Shown: positions 6,088 through 8,317 of the stretch, piece after piece
Numbering within the stretch: the stretch's first letter is position 1
Layout of the letters: every line of letters begins with the position of its first letter
Assembly (NCBI GenBank): GCA_001507935.1
Contig: LGET01000064.1
Coordinates: 1 to 8,317 of the forward strand
Origin: Thermococcales archaeon 44_46
GTDB lineage: Archaea > Methanobacteriota_B > Thermococci > Thermococcales > Thermococcaceae
Reading direction: 5' to 3'
Length of the DNA stretch: 8,317 nucleotides
Made by a program: the position numbers and the translations under genes
Notes under the pieces: model-generated
Databases searched by the model: none
What the model was told of the DNA's origin: nothing
Seen by the model: only the letters and a program-made list of their open reading frames with translations

Positions 6088-6555
6088 ATGAACGGTCTGC
6101 TTGAGGTGTTTTTACTCTCACTCCTCCCAACGTTTGAGGGAAGATATGCCATAGTCTATGGTATTGGTAGAGGTTATTCTCTCCCTGGCACTTTAATAAT
6201 GGCATCGCTTGGAGTGCTGCTTCTCTCCTTAACTTTGCCCCTTCTCTTACCTCTGGTAGACTGGGTAATGCTCGGGCTCAAAAACACTCCCCTGGGGAAA
6301 TTTGCCGATTTGTATCTGAGGTATGTGGAAAGGGTTAGAAAGAAAGCGCATCCCTACGTGGAGAAGTGGGGGTTTTTGGGTCTTATCATCTTTGTTGCCG
6401 TACCTCTTCCGGGGACGGGAGTGTGGACGGGCAGTTTAGCCGCTTATATCTTTGGAATGGAAAAAAGAAAGACCATACCAGCCCTCATCATTGGAGGGCT
6501 TTTGAGCATCCTCATAACCCTAATACCAAGCTTGGGCCTGTTGAAAATAATTTAG
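6088..6555 (+). CDS. Small multi-drug export family (COG2426/PF06695) integral membrane protein
   Basis: This encodes 155 aa with about four hydrophobic segments: roughly residues 4-14, 33-62 (long, probably one or two passes), 96-122 and 128-150. Signature stretches are LLPTFEGRYAI (12-22), with an acidic and a basic residue inside an otherwise apolar segment, and VAVPLPGTGVWTGSLAAYIFGM (103-124). These match the 'small multi-drug export' family, whose name is historic and whose transport function is not well established. A basic loop (YLRYVERVRKKAHPYVEKW, 76-94) probably faces the cytoplasm. The Pro/Gly-rich PLPGTG segment recalls DedA/VTT membrane proteins; that is an inference. The start at ATG 6088 has GGTG at 6077-6080. 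It follows the secernin-like gene by 41 nt and converges on tldE with 14 bases between stops. Co-transcription with the hydrolase is possible. Confidence 0.75.
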   Translation: MNGLLEVFLLSLLPTFEGRYAIVYGIGRGYSLPGTLIMASLGVLLLSLTLPLLLPLVDWVMLGLKNTPLGKFADLYLRYVERVRKKAHPYVEKWGFLGLIIFVAVPLPGTGVWTGSLAAYIFGMEKRKTIPALIIGGLLSILITLIPSLGLLKII

Positions 6556-6567
6556 AAAAGAAAAAGG
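6556..6567 (-). terminator. T-rich terminator of the tldD-tldE operon
   Basis: Read on the minus strand, CCTTTTTCTTTT begins a few bases after the tldE stop and fills the 14-bp gap between the convergent genes. No stem is visible. No equivalent T run for the plus-strand gene exists before it enters tldE. Confidence 0.5.
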
Positions 6568-6569
6568 CT

Positions 6570-7895
6570 TTACTTTGTAGCCCTTGTTATTCCAACATCT
6601 TTTACCAGGACATAGGGTGTAAACACTGGGGTATTGACTTCCCACCAGTGGATGTGATAGAGGTCTTTTCCTAATGCTGCAATGCTCTCAAGTATGTGCT
6701 GGAGGTTGTCGCTTACCCTTATGTTCCTTATGGGCTTTACTATCTCGCCGTTCTCAATTAAGAATGCTCCATCCCTTGGAATCGTTGAGAAGTCTCCGGT
6801 AACGTAGTTCTGGAACCTTGTGTACCACACGTTGGTTATGTAGATTCCACGCTTAACCTCGCTGAAGAGCTCCTCCTTCGAGTAGTCTCCCGGTGAGAGG
6901 TATACGTTCCATGCATGAGGCATTAACAAACCTGCATTTGCAGTGGTTTCCGTGTTGTATTTCTTTGCAAAGCTTGTGTTGAGGAGATATGTCTTCAGAA
7001 CTCCGTTCTCAATTATTGTTGTTTCCTTTGTAGGAACACCTTCGTCGTCAAATTTCCTTGTTCCATAGGCGTTTGGCATGTTACCTATGTCCTTGATCGT
7101 TACACCCTCGTTTGCAACCTTTTGCCCGAGTTTGCCCACTAGGAAACTGAATCCCGCCTCTACAGCAAAGGCTGAGCTCATGGAGCTCATGTAGCGCATT
7201 AAGTTAGCGAATGCTAGTGGGTCGAATATCACGTCAAAAGTCCCGGCTTCACCTTGAACAGGATTGACGGCCATCTTTGCAATTTCCCCAGCTTTCCTTC
7301 CCGCACTCTCTGGGTCAAACTTTTTGAGGACTCTCACAGAGTTTGTTCCGTGTCCGCTCTCTTCATCACCTATAAATGCCCTTATGCTTATCTCTATTCC
7401 CGTTCCCTCGTCAAAAGCCTCGACGCCGTTGCTTGTTGTTAGGTAGAGCTTATTGTGGTCTGTGTAAAGGACACCTGCGGTTCTCTTTGCTCCCTCTTCA
7501 AGAGCAGCGTTTATTGCGACCTCAACGTATTCGTTTGGCTCATCAAGCTCTACTATTGCCTTATCAAAGGTCTCGGGGATGTCTCTGTATTCAAAGGGCC
7601 CCTCGGCTATTCCGTAGTAGTCCTCTTTGGGAGCAAGGTTTTTAACGCTCTTCATGAGTGCTTGAAGAGATTTTTCTATTGTCTCCTCATCCAGAGCTGT
7701 TAAAGTTGTTGAGGCCAATCTCTTCTGGTACTCAACGAAAAGGTTTACCTTTTGCGTATGCCAGTTCTTTGCAACCGTTATTTCGTTGTTGGCAAACCTC
7801 ACCTGTCTTCTGTTCTGCTCGTAAGCTAATACAACAACATCGCCAAAGCCGAGCTCTTTCGCCTTTTTCAGAATTAGTTCGTTAATCTCGAACAT
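6570..7895 (-). CDS. tldE: TldE/PmbA family protein, non-catalytic partner of the TldD metalloprotease
   Basis: This encodes 441 aa, normal length for the family. The N-terminal domain has the RFANNEITVAKNW signature (33-45), seen in TldD and TldE alike. The middle carries GTNSVRVLKKFDPESAGRKAGEIA (183-206). The C-terminal domain begins near GTFDVIFDPLAFANLM (218-233) and includes FSTIPRDGAFLIENGEIVKPIRNIRVSDN and the VKDVGITRA ending. No HExxxH zinc motif occurs anywhere, which identifies it as TldE/PmbA and not TldD. In E. coli the TldD-TldE heterodimer degrades unfolded peptides and matures microcin B17 and CcdA; the archaeal substrate is unknown. ATG 7895 is preferred because GGAGGTG (7908-7902) lies 6 nt upstream; GTG 7904 is part of that site. 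It directly follows tldD with 5 nt between stop and start. Confidence 0.93.
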   Translation of the reverse strand: MFEINELILKKAKELGFGDVVVLAYEQNRRQVRFANNEITVAKNWHTQKVNLFVEYQKRLASTTLTALDEETIEKSLQALMKSVKNLAPKEDYYGIAEGPFEYRDIPETFDKAIVELDEPNEYVEVAINAALEEGAKRTAGVLYTDHNKLYLTTSNGVEAFDEGTGIEISIRAFIGDEESGHGTNSVRVLKKFDPESAGRKAGEIAKMAVNPVQGEAGTFDVIFDPLAFANLMRYMSSMSSAFAVEAGFSFLVGKLGQKVANEGVTIKDIGNMPNAYGTRKFDDEGVPTKETTIIENGVLKTYLLNTSFAKKYNTETTANAGLLMPHAWNVYLSPGDYSKEELFSEVKRGIYITNVWYTRFQNYVTGDFSTIPRDGAFLIENGEIVKPIRNIRVSDNLQHILESIAALGKDLYHIHWWEVNTPVFTPYVLVKDVGITRATK

Positions 7896-7900
7896 CTTTT

Positions 7901-8317
7901 TCACCTCCTCAGCACGACATCCCTAAGTCTCGCATGGGCCCCTCCCATCCATACCGGGACTCCCTGTCCGGGTTCACCTTTTCCACATGTGCCTGGATAA
8001 AATTCCACTTCCTTTCCAACGGCATCGACGCTGCTCCACAGTCCTTTGGTGGTTATCTCAAGAATTGGTCTCCTTACGGGGTGCTTTATCTCGCCGTTCT
8101 CGATTAGGTAAGCCTCTCTACCAATGTACCTCTGCTGGTATCTCCTATCGTCTATGTTCCACTCGTTAAAGCTCACCATGTAGACGCCGAGCTTAACGTC
8201 CTCAATAAGCTCCTCGAAGGAATAGTCACCTGGGGCCAAGTAAGTGTTTGCCATTCTCACTATTGGCTCGCGGTTGTAGTTAATTGCCCTCGCAGCTGCG
8301 TTTGATTTCATTCCAAG
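7901..8317 (-). CDS. tldD: TldD metalloprotease, C-terminal part, start outside window
   Basis: The minus-strand frame is open to the right edge and ends at TGA 7903-7901, giving the last 138 residues of TldD, the zinc-bearing catalytic subunit. The HExxxH helix lies outside the window. What is visible includes IVRMANTYLAPGDYSFEELIEDVK, YIGREAYLIENGEIKHPVRRPILE and FYPGTCGKGEPGQGVPVWMGG. The Cys of PGTCGKG (codon 7987-7985) corresponds to the third zinc ligand described for E. coli TldD (Cys454), which supports an active protease subunit. It shows clear sequence parallels with the neighbouring TldE (APGDYS/SPGDYS; AYLIENGEIKHPVR/AFLIENGEIVKPIR), as expected for two products of an ancient duplication. 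Its final codons, CTG AGG AGG TGA, also form the ribosome-binding site of tldE, so the two are probably translationally coupled to give balanced subunits. Confidence 0.93.
   Translation of the reverse strand, partial: LGMKSNAAARAINYNREPIVRMANTYLAPGDYSFEELIEDVKLGVYMVSFNEWNIDDRRYQQRYIGREAYLIENGEIKHPVRRPILEITTKGLWSSVDAVGKEVEFYPGTCGKGEPGQGVPVWMGGAHARLRDVVLRR
7902..7908 (-). promoter_or_regulatory. Ribosome-binding site of tldE embedded in the tldD stop
   Basis: On the minus strand GGAGGTG, a near-perfect complement of the 16S 3' end, spans the last two Arg codons and the stop of tldD and sits 6 nt before the tldE ATG. It is the strongest ribosome-binding site in the window and favours coupled translation. 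Confidence 0.8.

Noticed and set aside
5732..6205. Minus-strand open frame of 157 codons across two plus-strand genes
   Set aside because: It is a shadow of the secernin-like C-terminus and the membrane-protein gene; it crosses their promoter and start site.

Overview
The window looks like a chromosomal segment of a hyperthermophilic euryarchaeon of the order Thermococcales (Thermococcus, Pyrococcus or a close relative). Supporting signs are an archaeal-type IF5B C-terminus, an archaeal-type glutamyl-tRNA synthetase, TTTATA or TTTTTAA TATA boxes instead of bacterial -35/-10 elements, GGTG(A) ribosome-binding sites about 6 nt before start codons, short T-rich terminators, Lys/Glu-rich proteins and heavy AGG/AGA use. 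The genus is an inference. No mobile element, CRISPR array, tRNA or rRNA was seen.

Layout, left to right. (1) The 3' end of infB (aIF5B) is followed after about 30 nt by a PP-loop ATPase gene (COG2117-like). (2) The PP-loop gene runs tail-to-tail into gltX on the minus strand with a 10-bp overlap. gltX has its own TATA box and starts at 2756. (3) An AT-rich 256-bp divergent intergenic region carries back-to-back promoters for gltX and for two small signal-peptide genes at 3013-3411 and 3424-4110. These two encode secreted or surface proteins that I do not recognise and form the only lineage-specific-looking unit here. (4) After a T-rich terminator come ndk (nucleoside diphosphate kinase), a secernin/C69-type N-terminal-cysteine hydrolase, and a four-helix membrane protein of the COG2426 'small multi-drug export' family. 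All are on the plus strand, and each has a plausible TATA box. (5) On the minus strand, tldD (cut by the right edge) and tldE form a tightly coupled operon encoding a TldD/TldE-type metalloprotease. It ends 15 bases from the membrane-protein gene in a convergent arrangement.

The housekeeping theme is translation and nucleotide supply (aIF5B, a putative tRNA-modification PP-loop enzyme, GluRS, Ndk), followed by two peptidase-type systems (secernin and TldDE). Start sites were reassigned from ribosome-binding sites and conserved N-termini. In six of the seven genes whose starts are discussed here and that use GGTG, that element creates an in-frame GTG exactly 9 nt before the preferred start, which would tempt automated callers. 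The best candidate for something undescribed is the secreted pair at 3013-4110, whose first gene follows an unusual run of eight G residues.
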